A stretch of 64,000 nt of DNA, from positions 1,368,530 through 1,432,529 of the forward strand of contig NZ_OX424407.1 in NCBI RefSeq assembly GCF_949152215.1, in the 5' to 3' direction. The position numbers and the translations under genes are program-made. This document shows positions 25,046 to 33,595 of the stretch, in pieces (the stretch's first letter is position 1; every line of letters starts with the position of its first letter). Source of the stretch: Lancefieldella sp. Marseille-Q7238. GTDB lineage: Bacteria; Actinomycetota; Coriobacteriia; Coriobacteriales; Atopobiaceae. Under the pieces are notes generated by a model that was not told the DNA's origin, searched no databases, and saw only the letters and a program-made list of their open reading frames with translations.

Positions 25046-28000
25046 TTACGCAAAGTAGTCAACGCCACCTTCGATGAGCGGTTGGAACTGATCGCCTGGC
25101 GTAAGTTCCGGAATGTTGCGGTAGAGACCAAAGCCCGCACGTTCAGTGTGGCCCATCTTGCCAAGCACACGACCGTCAGGACTGGTGATACCTTCGATGG
25201 CCCAAACGGATCCGTTAGGATTGACCGAGATATCCATGCTGGGATTACCTCCCGCGTCAACATACTGTGTGGCAATTTGACCTGCGTCTTTAAGACGGGT
25301 AAGAAGGTCCTCAGAGGCCACAAAGCGACCCTCGCCATGACTGATGGCAATGGTGTGGATGTCACCGGGCGTGCAGCGTGAGAGCCAGGGCGATAGGTTT
25401 GATGCCACGCGCGTGCGAATAAGCTTGCTCTGATGGCGGCCGATGGTATTGAAGGTAAGCGTGGGGCAGGTATCGTCCATGGGGCGGATATCGCCATACG
25501 GAATGAGCCCCAGCTTAATTAGTGCTTGGAAGCCATTACAAATGCCTAGCATAAGACCATCGCGGTCATTCAGAAGCCGGCGGACAGCCTCTGTGACCTG
25601 GGGTGCTCGAAACAGAGCGCAGATGAATTTGGCGGAACCGTCAGGTTCGTCGCCGCCCGAAAATCCGCCAGGAATCATAACAATCTGGCTACGGTCAATC
25701 TCTGCAGCAAGCGCGTTTGCGGATTCGGTAATGTCAGCGGCTGTGAGGTTGTTGATAATGAGTGTAGTGGGTTTTGTGCCGGCTCGCTCAAAGGCGCGAG
25801 AAACATCGTATTCGCAGTTATTTCCCGGGAAGACGGGAATCACTACACGTGGACAAGTAGAGCTAGCAGTCCGGACAGGGCCAATGGGGCTAGCGGGGCT
25901 AGCGGGGCTTGCAGGGCGTACAAGCGCGGGTCCGGTGTAGGTGTGTCGTGCCTGGCTGCCGTCAAACGTGACGGCATCGACGCCCTCGCGTGCGTTCCCG
26001 CTGCGATAAGGGAATACCCCCTCCAGCGGCCGCTCCCACGCTTCCTGTAGCCAGGCGAGGTCGATCTTCTCGCCACATGCGGAAAGAGTGTAGTCGGAGA
26101 CGGTGGCTCCAAGGGGAGCTACTGTAACGCCCGTAACATCGTCAAGGGATACGCCGGGCTTGAGCTCCACAATAAAGGAGCCGTACGCCGGCGCAAAGAG
26201 CGCGTCAGTAGTAAATTCTGGTTCAAGTTCAACGCCTATGCCGTTGCCCAGACAGCTCTTGAAAAGCGCTTCAGCGACTCCGCCGTAGCCAGGTGTGGTA
26301 ACGGCAAGGGCGGATCCAGACTGCGCAAGGCCATAGACCAGCTCAAAAGCGGTGGTGAGAGAGTCGGCCTTGGGCACCAGACCGGTTTCATCGTAGGTGG
26401 GCACGATAGCAATGAGACGGTGCCCGGTGCCTTTGAACTCCGGGGAAATGATGTCCGATACGCTCGCAAGACCTGTTGCAAAAGAAACAAGCGTGGGCGG
26501 GACGTCCAGCTGCTCAAAACTGCCGGACATAGAATCCTTGCCGCCGACAGCCGCCAGTCCAAGATCGATCTGTGCCATCAGAGCGCCGAGCAGAGCCGCC
26601 GCGGGTTTGCCCCAACGGGCAGGATCGTCGCGTAGCTTCTCAAAATACTCCTGGAAGGTCAGGTAGAGCTTTGTATGATTAAAGCCCGTTGCTACTAGGC
26701 GTGAAACAGACTCAACAACGGAGAGGTAAGCGCCGCGGAACTGATCGGCCTCCATAAGGTAGGGGTTGAAGCCCCATGCCATGCCAGAAACCGTGGTTGT
26801 CTCGCCATAAACCGGCAGCTTTGCCACCATAGCGAGCGCGGGGGTCAGCTGATGTGTGCCGCCAAAGGGCATCAGCACGGTAGCCGCTCCGATGGTGGAA
26901 TCAAAGCGTTCGGCAAGCCCTTTGTTGGAAGCAACGTTCAAGTCGCTTACCAGCGCGCGGAGTCTTTCGCGCAGCGTTGTGCCGGTCCAGGCGGACTGGT
27001 AGCGCGTATAGGGTTCAGGCTTTTTCAGCCGCACCGTTGTCGACTTGGGAGCGCCGTTTGAGGCGAGAAACGCGCGGCTGATGTTGACGATTTTCTCGCC
27101 ACGCCAGCGCATGACGAGGCGCGGATCTTCGGTTACGCGGGCAACAACAGTAGATTCAAGGTTTTCCTCACGGGCATAGCGCCGGAAGGTTTCCACATCG
27201 GCAGGGTCCAGCGCTACCGCCATGCGCTCCTGCGACTCTGAGATAGCCAGCTCTGTGCCATCGAGGCCGTCGTATTTCTTTGGCACGGCGTCCAAGTTGA
27301 TGTCCAAGCCGTCGGCGAGCTCTCCGATGGCAACGGAGACGCCGCCGGCGCCGAAATCATTGCAGCGCTTAATTAGGCGGCACGCGTCACCACGGCGAAA
27401 GAGGCGCTGAAGCTTGCGTTCAACAGGTGCGTTGCCCTTTTGGACCTCCGCGCCGTCGCGTTCAATGGAAGAGGCGTCATGCGCTTTGGATGAGCCGGTT
27501 GCGCCTCCAATACCGTCGCGACCGGTGCGACCCCCTAAGAGCACGATGGCGTCACCGTCCGCAGGGCGTTCGCGGCGGACGTGATCGGCAGGCGTAGCGC
27601 CGACAACGGCACCGATTTCCATGCGTTTGGCCATATATCCCGGGTGATAGAGCTCCGAGACCTGACCCGTTGCAAGACCGATTTGGTTGCCATAAGAAGA
27701 GTACCCGGCTGCCGCCGTGCGGACGATGGTGCGCTGGGGAAGTTTGCCGGGAAGCGTTTTTGCGATGGGAACTGTGGGGTCTGCTGCGCCGGTTACGCGC
27801 ATAGCCTGATAGACGTAGCTGCGTCCGGAAAGCGGATCGCGGATAGCGCCGCCGATGCACGTTGCCGCGCCGCCGAAGGGTTCGATCTCGGTGGGGTGAT
27901 TGTGGGTCTCGTTTTTGAACAGGAAGAGCCAGTCTTCGTCATGACCATTGACGTCGACTTTGACCTTGACCGTGCAGGCGTTAATTTCTTCAGACTCGTC

Positions 28001-28876
28001 CAAAGTGGTGAGGATGCCACGCTTACGCAGATACTTCGCGCCGATGGTAGCCATATCCCAGAGTGAGACCGCGCGATCTTCTTGCCCAAGCTCATGGCGC
28101 AGGTGAAGGTAGCGCTCAAAGGCCGCTTGTACCACGGAATCATCTATCTGAACACCGGTGATGCCGGTGTTGAATGTCGTGTGGCGGCAGTGGTCGGACC
28201 AGTACGTATCGATGACGCGAATCTCGGTGATGGTGGGGTCGCGGTGCTCGTCGGTGAAATAGCGCTGGCAGAATGTGAGATCGGCGAGGTCCATGGCAAG
28301 GCCGCGTGTGACGAGAAACTCTTTCATCCCCGCTTCGTCTAGTTCCCGAAAGCCACGAAGCACTTCGACATCGGCAGGTTCGGGAGCGGCAGACCTCAGC
28401 GTAGCGGGCAGGTCGAGCGACGCTTCGCGAGCCTCAACGGGGTTGATGACAAAACGTTTGATGGAGGCGATGTCGGCCGCGCTCAGCTTGCCGCCCAGGA
28501 CGTAGACGCGAGCAGAGCGTACCGTTGGGCGCTCGCCCTGGCTGATAAGCTGTACGCATTCAGCGGCGGACTCGGCACGCTGGTCAAACTGACCCGGGAG
28601 AAATTCAACGGCAAAGGTGTGGACGGGGAGGTTCTTCTCGCCCGCGAAGCTCGGCTTCGGCATAGTGCGAAAAGCGCAATCCGATTGCGGCTCGGAGAAA
28701 ACCGTAGGAATGCAGGACTCAAAGAGCTCTTCGGAGATGCCTTCGACATCGTAGCGGTTAATAAGGTCTACCTCTTGCAGCGCGGTGATACCAAGCGAAT
28801 CTCGGATCTCTTTCAGGAGGGCGGTTGCTTCGCCTTCGAAACCGGTTCTTCTCTGGACATAGACACGCAAGACCAT
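25046..28876 (-). CDS. purL: Phosphoribosylformylglycinamidine synthase, full-length
   Basis: A 1276-residue purine biosynthesis enzyme making FGAM from FGAR, glutamine and ATP. It joins a PurS-like N-terminus, two synthetase halves and a C-terminal glutamine amidotransferase. Start 28876 (MVLRVYVQRRTGFEGEA) follows AAAGGTGA. Landmarks: YWSDHCRHTTFNT, FKNETHNHPTEIEPFGGAAT, GGRTGRDGIGGAT, and amidotransferase FPGNNCEYDVSRAFERA, IPGGFSGGDEPDGSAKF and GICNGFQALIKLGL with nucleophile Cys. The linker before the amidotransferase (PASPASPASPIGP) is encoded by GGGGCTAGC tandem repeats near 25885-25915. Full-length PurL is usual in Proteobacteria and some Clostridia or Coriobacteria. Confidence 0.96.
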   Translation of the reverse strand: MVLRVYVQRRTGFEGEATALLKEIRDSLGITALQEVDLINRYDVEGISEELFESCIPTVFSEPQSDCAFRTMPKPSFAGEKNLPVHTFAVEFLPGQFDQRAESAAECVQLISQGERPTVRSARVYVLGGKLSAADIASIKRFVINPVEAREASLDLPATLRSAAPEPADVEVLRGFRELDEAGMKEFLVTRGLAMDLADLTFCQRYFTDEHRDPTITEIRVIDTYWSDHCRHTTFNTGITGVQIDDSVVQAAFERYLHLRHELGQEDRAVSLWDMATIGAKYLRKRGILTTLDESEEINACTVKVKVDVNGHDEDWLFLFKNETHNHPTEIEPFGGAATCIGGAIRDPLSGRSYVYQAMRVTGAADPTVPIAKTLPGKLPQRTIVRTAAAGYSSYGNQIGLATGQVSELYHPGYMAKRMEIGAVVGATPADHVRRERPADGDAIVLLGGRTGRDGIGGATGSSKAHDASSIERDGAEVQKGNAPVERKLQRLFRRGDACRLIKRCNDFGAGGVSVAIGELADGLDINLDAVPKKYDGLDGTELAISESQERMAVALDPADVETFRRYAREENLESTVVARVTEDPRLVMRWRGEKIVNISRAFLASNGAPKSTTVRLKKPEPYTRYQSAWTGTTLRERLRALVSDLNVASNKGLAERFDSTIGAATVLMPFGGTHQLTPALAMVAKLPVYGETTTVSGMAWGFNPYLMEADQFRGAYLSVVESVSRLVATGFNHTKLYLTFQEYFEKLRDDPARWGKPAAALLGALMAQIDLGLAAVGGKDSMSGSFEQLDVPPTLVSFATGLASVSDIISPEFKGTGHRLIAIVPTYDETGLVPKADSLTTAFELVYGLAQSGSALAVTTPGYGGVAEALFKSCLGNGIGVELEPEFTTDALFAPAYGSFIVELKPGVSLDDVTGVTVAPLGATVSDYTLSACGEKIDLAWLQEAWERPLEGVFPYRSGNAREGVDAVTFDGSQARHTYTGPALVRPASPASPASPIGPVRTASSTCPRVVIPVFPGNNCEYDVSRAFERAGTKPTTLIINNLTAADITESANALAAEIDRSQIVMIPGGFSGGDEPDGSAKFICALFRAPQVTEAVRRLLNDRDGLMLGICNGFQALIKLGLIPYGDIRPMDDTCPTLTFNTIGRHQSKLIRTRVASNLSPWLSRCTPGDIHTIAISHGEGRFVASEDLLTRLKDAGQIATQYVDAGGNPSMDISVNPNGSVWAIEGITSPDGRVLGKMGHTERAGFGLYRNIPELTPGDQFQPLIEGGVDYFA

Positions 28877-29029
28877 AGGTTCACCTTTCCCGTGCACGAG
28901 CGCTTTCATCGAGTGCCTCTATTCTACGGTACGTTTGCGGTATGACGGCGGTGTTTGGCGAGAAGTGCCTGTTTTGTAACAAGTTTTGTCCGATGGATGC
29001 GAGTGGTTTATCAGTCAAGGAGCAACCCC

Positions 29030-29830
29030 TCAAACCAACGCAAGTACAAAGATACCAGCGATAACCGCGGCTGTAACAAGCAGGGACGCAGCCTCTCGGA
29101 AGGTAAAGCGAGTCTGGCGCCATGAGGTGCGCGGGGCTGCGGCAACATAGTTGCGAGCATCAAGGGCTCGCGCAAGGTTCTCCGCATGTCGCAGGGAGCT
29201 GGCGATAAGCGCCACCGTAATCGACTGCAACGCCCGACAGCGCTGGATAAGTGAGCCATGACGAGCGCTTCCGCCTCGCGCTTCTTGAGCCTCGGTAATG
29301 GAAGTCGCGTCCGCAGAAAGCGTTGGGATAAAACGCAGCATAAGCGAGAAAACCATGGCAAGCTCGTGACCGGGCAGCCCGATGCGTGAGAGCGGCGAGA
29401 GCGCCGTGTCGAACGCTTTGCCGAGGTCGTTAGGTGTGGTGGTGAGCATGAGCAGCATGCCGATGAGAATGGCGGCAAAGACGCGTACGGGATAGAGGAT
29501 AGCCGCCCAGACGCCAACGGAGGTAATAACTACGAACCCTGAAGCAACCAGGGTGTCTCCGCCCTGAACCAGAAGGAGGTTGCAAAGGGCGAGTACCGCC
29601 AAAACCCAGGCTACTGGAACAGCTGAGCGCAGGACGTGACGGACAGGTATGTGCGCTAGGGCGAAAAGCGCTATGGCTATTAAGCAGAAAAAAGCCAACT
29701 GCAGTGGTGTTTTTACAAAGAACGACGCAAGTATGAGCAGCAGCGCGCAAACGCTTTTCACCGTGGGATTCAGCCGATGGACGATGGACGATGCATGGTA
29801 GTACCGGCCGATAGTGAGCTTACATGACAT
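29030..29830 (-). CDS. ecfT: ECF transporter T component (EcfT)
   Basis: A 266-residue integral membrane scaffold that couples the ATPases to S components. Landmarks: YYHASSIVHRLNPTVKSVCA at the N-terminus (the HRLDPR-like motif), hydrophobic segments ~25-130, and the cytoplasmic coupling motifs EAQEARGGSARHGS and ARALDARNYVA (A-R-G family motifs). Its start overlaps the stop of the ATPase gene by one base, so it is the last gene of the ribU-ecfA-ecfT operon. Confidence 0.92.
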   Translation of the reverse strand: MSCKLTIGRYYHASSIVHRLNPTVKSVCALLLILASFFVKTPLQLAFFCLIAIALFALAHIPVRHVLRSAVPVAWVLAVLALCNLLLVQGGDTLVASGFVVITSVGVWAAILYPVRVFAAILIGMLLMLTTTPNDLGKAFDTALSPLSRIGLPGHELAMVFSLMLRFIPTLSADATSITEAQEARGGSARHGSLIQRCRALQSITVALIASSLRHAENLARALDARNYVAAAPRTSWRQTRFTFREAASLLVTAAVIAGIFVLALV

Positions 29831-31809
29831 TAAGCATCACCGTCCAAAGCGTCAAAAAGCGCGCCGGTCAGTTCGTCAAGAGTAAGTGGTCGGCCAAGGT
29901 TTGTGCCGGTGGCTTCCGCGAGAGCGTCTGCCCATATAAGCGCTTTGGGTACGCTCAGGCCTATCTGGCGGAGGTACTTCTCGCCAAGCGTTGTGAACAC
30001 CTTGAGAGGCGTATCATTGCCGACGATAGAGCCTTGGGACAGCACGATAAGCCGGTCCGCCAGTGCCGCGTCGTCCATGGAGTGCGTGATCTCAATCAGC
30101 GTGGCGCCTGATGATTTGACCTGGTCGAGCAGGGTGCGGAGCTTGGCTCTGGCATGAGGATCAAGCCCGGCGGTCGGCTCATCCAAAACAAGAATGCGCG
30201 GCTGCATGGCAAGCACGCCGGCGACAGCGCAGAGTCGCTGCTGGCCGCCGGAAAGCTCGAATGGCGAAACATCGGCTTTGTTCTGGAGTCCGGCAAGCTC
30301 AAGTGCATGAACCACACGGGCATTGACGTCTTGCGGGGAAAGTCCCAAATTTTCGGGACCGAAGGCGACGTCTTTGAATACGCTCTCAGCAAAAAGCTGC
30401 CGCTCAGGCCGTTGCATGACAAAGCCGACAATACCATGGAGCAGTTTTCGGTGACGTCTGCTGGAAGTGTTGTAGCCGTTGACCACAATGGTTCCCGAGT
30501 CGGGAGTGCCCAGCGCGCAGAGCAGGCGGGCAAGGGTCGATTTGCCCGATCCGGTTGCGCCGATAATAGCAGTTGAGGAGCACTCCTGCAGCGTAAAGCT
30601 TACGTCGTCCAAGGCGCGGATACTGTTGCTGCGGTGCGTTTGTGCACGTGTCGAGAAGAGCTTGTGCTTGCGGCCGGTCTCTACGCCGAAGGTCTGAGTG
30701 ACGTGGGAGACGGAAACAAGGTCTTTTTTGGCGCTTTCGGCTGCGATACTGGTTGCAGCCGTGGTGGCGGCGCCGGTTGCGGCATCGCCGGTGACCGTGG
30801 TGGCGCCGGTTGCGGTCGTACTTGCGGTAGGTTTTGTTTTCGAGTCCGAGCGTAGGACGGCAAGCAACTCCATTAGCGAGTCTTTGAGCTGCTCCGAGTC
30901 GAGAGTCCAGGGGACTTCAAAGCCCTTCTCGCGAAGGCGATCCTGAAGCTGCACCTCAAAGGGTTCTTCAAGTTCCAACGAGGCGACAAGATTTTGTTGT
31001 ATAAAGAAATCGGCCGGCGGTCCCGCGAAGGCTACGTGTCCGTGATCCAAGGCAATGACCTGGTCGGCGTTCACAACTTCATCCATGAAATGCGTGATAT
31101 GGGCAATCGTGCACCCATCTTGGCAGAGCTTTTTAACGAGCTTCATAACGCCGCGTCGCCCGATGGCATCCAGTGAGGCGGAAGGCTCGTCAAGTACCAG
31201 CAGCTTTGGATCCATCGCCAGAGCGCCTGCAATAGCAACACGCTGCAGCTGGCCGCCGGAGAGCGTTGAGGGATCTCTTTGGGCAAAGTCTGTCATGGCA
31301 ACGCGCTTGAGCTCACGCCGGACAAGGCTGTCAATCTTTGCGCTTGGTACCTGGAGATTTTCGGGGCCAAAGGCGATATCTTCATCTACCAGACTCGTAA
31401 CAATCTGGTCTTCGGGATTTTGAAACACCAGACCCAACTGTCGGCACGCATGGGCATAGGCGGTAAAGTCTGCCTTTCCATCTGCGAAGACCTTCTCGCC
31501 CGCAAGCATAACAGAGCCTGAGTCGGGAGCAGAAAGCCCGCAGAGAATTGAGGCGAGCGTCGATTTGCCACTGCCGTTAGCCCCTACGATGCAGGTCCTC
31601 TGACCTGTCGGAATCTCAAGAGAGATGCCATCGAGGGCGATAGTGCCGTTCTCGTAGATGTAGGTAACGTCACTGAGGCGTGCAATAGTTCGGGGCGTTT
31701 CACGCTGTGCCGTCTCGGATTGTGTCGCTTCGGGCTGTATCGCTGTGCCTCGCGTCTCTTTGGGTTGCGGCGCCTCAGACCCTTTGAGCTGTGCGGAAGA
31801 AGTACTCAC
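29830..31809 (-). CDS. ECF transporter fused double ATPase (EcfA1-A2)
   Basis: A 659-residue protein with two ABC ATPase domains in one chain, replacing separate EcfA1 and EcfA2. First domain: Walker A VGANGSGKST (~residues 75-84), signature LSGGQLQRVAIAGAL, Walker B LLVLDEPSASLD. Second: Walker A GATGSGKSTLARLL (~415), signature LSGGQQRLCAVAGVL, Walker B ILVLDEPTAGLD. A low-complexity Ala/Thr linker (~335-370) and a repetitive N-terminus (~10-42, TRGTAIQPEATQSETAQ) look like expansion sequence. The start is GTG 31809, 12 bases from the ribU stop, with weak Shine-Dalgarno. Confidence 0.9.
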   Translation of the reverse strand: MSTSSAQLKGSEAPQPKETRGTAIQPEATQSETAQRETPRTIARLSDVTYIYENGTIALDGISLEIPTGQRTCIVGANGSGKSTLASILCGLSAPDSGSVMLAGEKVFADGKADFTAYAHACRQLGLVFQNPEDQIVTSLVDEDIAFGPENLQVPSAKIDSLVRRELKRVAMTDFAQRDPSTLSGGQLQRVAIAGALAMDPKLLVLDEPSASLDAIGRRGVMKLVKKLCQDGCTIAHITHFMDEVVNADQVIALDHGHVAFAGPPADFFIQQNLVASLELEEPFEVQLQDRLREKGFEVPWTLDSEQLKDSLMELLAVLRSDSKTKPTASTTATGATTVTGDAATGAATTAATSIAAESAKKDLVSVSHVTQTFGVETGRKHKLFSTRAQTHRSNSIRALDDVSFTLQECSSTAIIGATGSGKSTLARLLCALGTPDSGTIVVNGYNTSSRRHRKLLHGIVGFVMQRPERQLFAESVFKDVAFGPENLGLSPQDVNARVVHALELAGLQNKADVSPFELSGGQQRLCAVAGVLAMQPRILVLDEPTAGLDPHARAKLRTLLDQVKSSGATLIEITHSMDDAALADRLIVLSQGSIVGNDTPLKVFTTLGEKYLRQIGLSVPKALIWADALAEATGTNLGRPLTLDELTGALFDALDGDA

Positions 31810-31821
31810 AGGAGTATCCGC

Positions 31822-32469
31822 TTAGGAAGCGTCGATGGCGTGCATCTTCCACAGGCGCGTGGTCGACCGCAGTAAGAGAGCGGTTACGATGCCGTTGATG
31901 ACAACTTTAAGCACGTTGAAGGGGAGGAGCGCCGGAATGATAAGCCCGATGACGGCATCGATGCTCATGCCAGTGTAGAGCGGCGTTACCGCAAGGTTTC
32001 CAAGGATACAGGCAGCAACGCTGACGACGCCTCCTACGACGAGCCCCGGAATGGCTCCTTTGACACTTGTGGCGTGTCCGTGGATTATGAGGCTTGCAGA
32101 GAGCACCATGCTCAGCGTGGCCAGAATCGCCATGACAGTGCCGTATATGCCGGACTCAGTTGCAAGATGTACCAGGTAGGGAAGAATCGAAACGACGGCT
32201 CCCGCGGCCGGTCCATAGGCGATGCCCGTAATGAGCGCGATGATGCCCGAGGGATCATACTTGAGAAACGTAATGCCCGGCAGGATAGGAAACTGCAGTA
32301 TCAGCGTACAGATTGCCGCCGCCGCGCAGAGCATGGCGAGAAGGGCAATGCGCCTGGTGCTCCACCCTCCGCTTGAGAGGCTGGTGGCGTGTGAGGCGCT
32401 CCGGGCGCCGGCGGTTGCGTTGTGCGAGACGCCTTGAGGTTCGGCTGTTGTGTCATGAGTTGTAGGCAT
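31822..32469 (-). CDS. ribU: Riboflavin ECF transporter S component
   Basis: A 215-residue membrane protein with five to six hydrophobic segments: RRIALLAMLCAAAAICTLIL, FPILPGITFLKYDPSGIIAL (typical of RibU), then several Ala/Val/Ile-rich helices. It binds riboflavin and associates with EcfA and EcfT encoded next. ATG 32469 is chosen with GGAGAAA upstream; ATG 32490 lies inside the conserved GGATGGGAGAAG of the FMN riboswitch and is not used. The first ~40 residues are hydrophilic and of low complexity. The riboswitch is the strongest evidence for riboflavin specificity. Confidence 0.92.
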   Translation of the reverse strand: MPTTHDTTAEPQGVSHNATAGARSASHATSLSSGGWSTRRIALLAMLCAAAAICTLILQFPILPGITFLKYDPSGIIALITGIAYGPAAGAVVSILPYLVHLATESGIYGTVMAILATLSMVLSASLIIHGHATSVKGAIPGLVVGGVVSVAACILGNLAVTPLYTGMSIDAVIGLIIPALLPFNVLKVVINGIVTALLLRSTTRLWKMHAIDAS

Positions 32470-32472
32470 GGG

Positions 32473-32626
32473 TTTCTCCGCTTCTCCCATCCGGACTATA
32501 CCGTTGGTCTTGGAATCTCACCAAGTCAACCGCTTGCGCGGGTCGCGGACTTCGTTTGATCGAGCAGGCTTTTATCTGTCTCAAACGTCACCACCAGTAG
32601 GGAATCTCACCCTTTCCTGAAACTGT
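32473..32626 (-). promoter_or_regulatory. FMN riboswitch (RFN element)
   Basis: On the minus strand the leader contains the RFN conserved segments in order: AGGGTGAGATTCCCTACTGG, TGGTGACG, GTCCGCGA, GGTTGACTTGGTGAGATTCC, GACCAACGGTATAGTCCGGA and ATGGGAGAAG. The closing helix can form between GTTTC (5' side) and GAAAC (3' side), and the latter overlaps the ribU Shine-Dalgarno. FMN binding is therefore expected to block translation initiation of ribU. Confidence 0.96.
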
Positions 32627-32634
32627 CATGAGGA

Positions 32635-32663
32635 ACTATAGCACGTTTGAGCGAAAGCAGAAA
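32635..32663 (-). promoter_or_regulatory. Probable promoter of the FMN riboswitch-ribU operon
   Basis: On the minus strand TATAGT (32640-32635) lies 17 bases from a weak -35, TTTCTG, and would start transcription just before the riboswitch. The -10 is convincing; the -35 is poor. Confidence 0.45.
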
Positions 32664-32714
32664 TTGTATTTTTCTTTGAGCTGTCGGATTGACGACTACA
32701 CGCCCCTTGACATC

Positions 32715-32730
32715 AGCAGGTGCCTGCTGC
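32715..32730. other. Short hairpin in the 32.6-32.87 kb spacer
   Basis: CAGCAGG TG CCTGCTG forms a perfect 7-bp inverted repeat with a two-base centre. It lies ~140 bases upstream of the Cys-rich protein gene. Role unknown; a protein-binding dyad is possible. Confidence 0.4.
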
Positions 32731-32867
32731 AAGGAGATACCCATCATAAAAAGTTAACTATCGTGAGGAGAAGTTTATTTTGTGAACTGAATAATGCTTC
32801 GAGACATGCGTTCTTGTCGCCGTACTATGCTTCCATAGAGACAGGTTGATACGAAAAGGAGGCTGAG

Positions 32868-33308
32868 ATGTGCGAGGAATGCTACGTTGACGATAGAAGG
32901 ATTACCCCGCTCATCAATCCTTTGGAATGTCTGGAGCATCACACGCAGTATATATGCGGTACCTGCGGCCGCTGCATCTGTATTGAGCGAGATCCAAAGA
33001 GAGGCTTGCAGAGGTGGAATTTCCCCTTTAAGTCGCTTGAAATTGCCAAGCTTTACTTACGCGCCGCTGACTATACGGTAAAAACTGCATGTGGTATTTA
33101 CGAGTTGCAAGATGCGAACAAGAGACTCTCGTATAAAATTTTTCCAACTGTTACCGATTTAGAGGAATTCCTCAAAAAGCACAGGGATAAAAAGTGCTCC
33201 CAGATGGCGCCTCTGTTCTCGGCAGCGGCGTATAAAGAGTTTCCCTATACAAGTGTGAGAAAGCTCAAAAAAGAGGAAATTACTCAGTATTTAAGTGAGC
33301 GCTCTTAA
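32868..33308 (+). CDS. Cys-rich hypothetical protein
   Basis: A 146-residue protein that I do not recognise. ATG 32868 has AAAAGGAGG upstream, so it is well supported as a gene. The N-terminal ~45 residues hold CEEC, a histidine pair (LEHHTQYICGTCGRCICIE) and a CxxCxxC cluster, consistent with a zinc-binding domain; the rest (~90 residues) is helical-looking with SLEIAKLYLRAADYTV and VTDLEEFLKKHRDKK. No signal peptide. The surrounding DNA is AT-richer than the housekeeping genes and the neighbour is a surface adhesin, so this may be an acquired segment. Confidence 0.7.
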   Translation: MCEECYVDDRRITPLINPLECLEHHTQYICGTCGRCICIERDPKRGLQRWNFPFKSLEIAKLYLRAADYTVKTACGIYELQDANKRLSYKIFPTVTDLEEFLKKHRDKKCSQMAPLFSAAAYKEFPYTSVRKLKKEEITQYLSERS

Positions 33309-33595
33309 GAGTATATAACTATAGTTTTACCAGCAAAGAGAGGTTTTTTTGAAGTAAAAAGTTCCTGGAAAAGACACCTAATTAATCTCATATTGACAAG
33401 TTGTGAATTTAGAGTGTAGACATAAGGACTTAGATAGGTTTTGGTTGCTTTGTGATCGGGGGGGGTAGACTTTTTAATATGTATTTAGTCCTCTGCCACT
33501 TACGGTAATGCAAGCTATGGTCAGTGATATAGAAAGGTTATCTGTAGGTGTGTTAATTTTTGTTATGTAGTCAAAAAGAAAGGATAAGATGCACC
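33309..33595 (+). promoter_or_regulatory. AT-rich leader of the surface protein gene with a G8 tract
   Basis: A 287-base spacer with no gene. TTGACA at 33393-33398 is a good -35 with a weak downstream -10. A run of eight G residues occupies 33458-33465; TTGGTT/TTGCTT (33441-33450) precede it and TAGACT or TAATAT (33466-33480) follow, so the tract may sit inside a promoter spacer. Changes in its length could alter transcription of the adhesin gene. Confidence 0.4.

Noticed and set aside
32628-32849. 73-codon open frame on + strand overlapping the riboswitch promoter region
   Set aside because: No Shine-Dalgarno, overlaps minus-strand promoter and hairpin, and has no recognisable domain.
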